64,000 bases of DNA from Elioraea rosea (GTDB lineage: Bacteria > Pseudomonadota > Alphaproteobacteria > Acetobacterales > Acetobacteraceae), in NCBI RefSeq assembly GCF_007644105.1, contig NZ_VFAC01000013.1:1-64000 (forward strand), given 5' to 3'. Made by a program: the position numbers and the translations under genes. Below the pieces are notes generated by a model that did not search any database, had not been told where the DNA came from, and saw only the letters and a list, made by a program, of their open reading frames with translations. Positions 62,756 through 64,000 of this stretch are shown here, piece after piece. The stretch's first letter is position 1, and every line of letters begins with the position of its first letter.

Positions 62756-62829
62756 GCAGCGTCTCCGGTCGCCTCGCCGTTGCGACCGACTATGGCACAA
62801 GGAAGCCGGCCTCCGGGGCCAAGAAGCGC

Positions 62830-63795
62830 GTGAGCGGCTTCACGGTCGTCGCGCACGCGGACTGGTCGGGCGCGCGCACGGGCGCGGCGGCGAAGCGGCA
62901 GGTGGCGGTGGCCCGGCGCGAGGGTCACGTCTGGCGCCTCGCAGCCCCCGAACCGGTGGGCGACCCCGCTGTGCTCGCGCCCCGGCTGCACGCGCTTGCC
63001 GATGGCGGGGCGGCGCTCCTCGCGCTCGACGTGCCGATCGGCCTGCCGCGCCGCTTCGCAGAGGCGCATCTCGGGGGCTTCGGCAGCTTCCCCGCCTGGC
63101 TCGATGCGCTCGGCCCCGCCAGCCCCTTCCTCTCGGTCGCCGCCACGCTCGACGATGTCTCGCCCGCGCGCCCGTTCTTTCCGCTCGGGGCGGTCTCCGG
63201 CCCGGGGCTCAAGGCAGGGTTCCTCGCCCGGCTCGGCCTCGACGACGCGGCGCTTCTGCGGGCCTGCGACCGCGCCGGGCGTACTGCCAATGGCGGCCGT
63301 ATCGCGCGGGCCTGCGGCATCTTCTGGACGGTGGGGGGCAACCAGGTTGGCAAGGCGGCGCTGTCTGCCTGGGCGGAGCTTCTCGTCCCGGCGCGCCGCG
63401 AGGGGCTCAGGCTCTGGCCGTTCGAGGGATCGCTTGCCGCCCTCGCCTCAGCCGGGGCGCTCGGCGCGGCGGAGGCCTATCCGGCGGAGGGCTATGCCCG
63501 GCTCGGCTTCTCAGCCCCCTCGCGCAAGCGGACGCAGGCCTGGCGAAAGGCCCAGGCGGGAGCGATCGAGGCCTGGTGCGCCCGCCACCGGATCGTGCCC
63601 GCGCCTGCGCTCGCCGCGCTGATCGGCGACGGGTTCGGTCCGAGGCCGGACGGCGAGGATGCGTTCGACGCGACGGTCGGTGCGCTCGCGGCCATCGCCG
63701 TCGCATCGGGCGCAGACCCGGAGGGCACGCCGGACGACCCCGCCATCCGCACCTGGGAAGGCTGGATGCTCGGCCGCGCCGATCAGCCCGCGTAG
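62830..63795 (+). CDS. DUF429 family protein
   Basis: 321 residues. Start GTG 62830, read VSGFTVVAHADWSGARTGAAAKRQVAVARR; the ADWS element with a following Lys/Arg is the DUF429 pattern, suggesting an RNase H-like or ASKHA-type fold with acidic metal-binding residues (ALDVPIGLPRRF and FDATVGALAAIA). No named activity is established for the family. It ends with a 13-base overlap with the convergent panE-like gene. Confidence 0.8.
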   Translation: MSGFTVVAHADWSGARTGAAAKRQVAVARREGHVWRLAAPEPVGDPAVLAPRLHALADGGAALLALDVPIGLPRRFAEAHLGGFGSFPAWLDALGPASPFLSVAATLDDVSPARPFFPLGAVSGPGLKAGFLARLGLDDAALLRACDRAGRTANGGRIARACGIFWTVGGNQVGKAALSAWAELLVPARREGLRLWPFEGSLAALASAGALGAAEAYPAEGYARLGFSAPSRKRTQAWRKAQAGAIEAWCARHRIVPAPALAALIGDGFGPRPDGEDAFDATVGALAAIAVASGADPEGTPDDPAIRTWEGWMLGRADQPA

Positions 63796-64000
63796 AGCCC
63801 CGCCGCGTTCGCGCGCGCGGCGGCGAGCGCGACGAGCAGGTCGAGCGTGGGCGTCTCCACGCCTACCATTCGGGCGAGCTTCAGGGGCACGGTGAACTGG
63901 GCATCGACCTCCATCGGCCTGCCGAGCTCGAGGTCCTGCAGGATCGAGGGCTTGTGCGTGAACCCGCCCCACTGGTCGAGCCGCGCGGCGACGTCGAGCT
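63783..64000 (-). CDS. Ketopantoate reductase family protein, partial (PanE-like)
   Basis: Only the C-terminal 71 residues plus stop are inside the window. Read on the minus strand the end is WGGFTHKPSILQDLELGRP, MEVDAQFTVPLKLARMVGVE and TPTLDLLVALAAARANA. The KPS-x-LQDLE-x-GRP-x-E-x-D pattern is the substrate-binding helix of ketopantoate reductases, including paralogues of unknown substrate. The stop (63783-63785) overlaps the DUF429 gene by 13 bases in a tail-to-tail arrangement. Confidence 0.85.
   Translation of the reverse strand, partial: LDVAARLDQWGGFTHKPSILQDLELGRPMEVDAQFTVPLKLARMVGVETPTLDLLVALAAARANAAGLYAG

Overview
This window is a very GC-rich (roughly 70% by eye) piece of a bacterial chromosome. 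Gene content and order point to an alphaproteobacterium, most likely Rhodospirillales/Acetobacteraceae. Supporting signs are the ruvCAB-ybgC-tolQRA cluster, zapA-6S RNA-5-FCL, alaS near recA, a GTTC-N7-GTTC type LexA site by recA, ccoNOQP-ccoGHIS and several TRAP transporters. This assignment is inference. Both window ends cut a gene: tolA at the left, a panE-like ketopantoate reductase at the right.

Region 1 (1-7.9 kb, minus strand) is a housekeeping run: yebC, ruvC-ruvA-ruvB, ybgC, tolQ-tolR-tolA. Upstream of it lie a PIN-domain toxin/antitoxin pair with an odd junction, a YmdB-type phosphoesterase, 5-formyl-THF cyclo-ligase, a 6S RNA gene, zapA and a small coiled-coil protein. Region 2 (8-18.2 kb) holds class I fructose-bisphosphate aldolase, a thiE-like gene and two tandem paralogous exported proteins of unknown function. 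It continues with alaS, a three-gene phospholipid operon (a divergent CDP-alcohol phosphotransferase, CdsA, PlsC), map and recA.

Region 3 (18.2-32 kb) starts with a 423-bp intergenic segment carrying a LexA-type box, a hairpin and a tandem pyrimidine repeat. Next come a 1455-residue helicase/nuclease-like protein (possible defence or repair factor), a patatin-like exported lipase, pbpC, a giant alpha-2-macroglobulin with a CLEQ thioester motif, and mscL.

Region 4 (32-46.4 kb) is metabolic and transport: a ThDP-dependent enzyme, a first TRAP system (P-Q-M), an FNR-box-controlled Crp/Fnr regulator, an exopolysaccharide-type sugar transferase, radC, an RraA-like aldolase, an orphan TAXI protein, a VOC protein and a second TRAP system. 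Region 5 (46.4-57 kb) is the complete cbb3 oxidase locus ccoNOQP-GHIS plus one more small membrane gene, preceded by a perfect FNR-type box. DUF2189, COG2836-type and CBS-domain genes sit next to it.

Region 6 (57-64 kb) has a third TRAP system (TakP-like receptor) behind two strong palindromes. It then has DUF1491, a copper chaperone, a D-2-hydroxyacid dehydrogenase, a small basic protein, cytochrome b561 and a DUF429 protein.

How it fits together: microaerobic respiration (cco genes, FNR sites, copper handling) is combined with uptake and conversion of small organic acids. TakP-like receptors sit near a ThDP enzyme, an RraA-type aldolase and a 2-hydroxyacid dehydrogenase. I saw no tRNA, rRNA, CRISPR array, insertion sequence or prophage.
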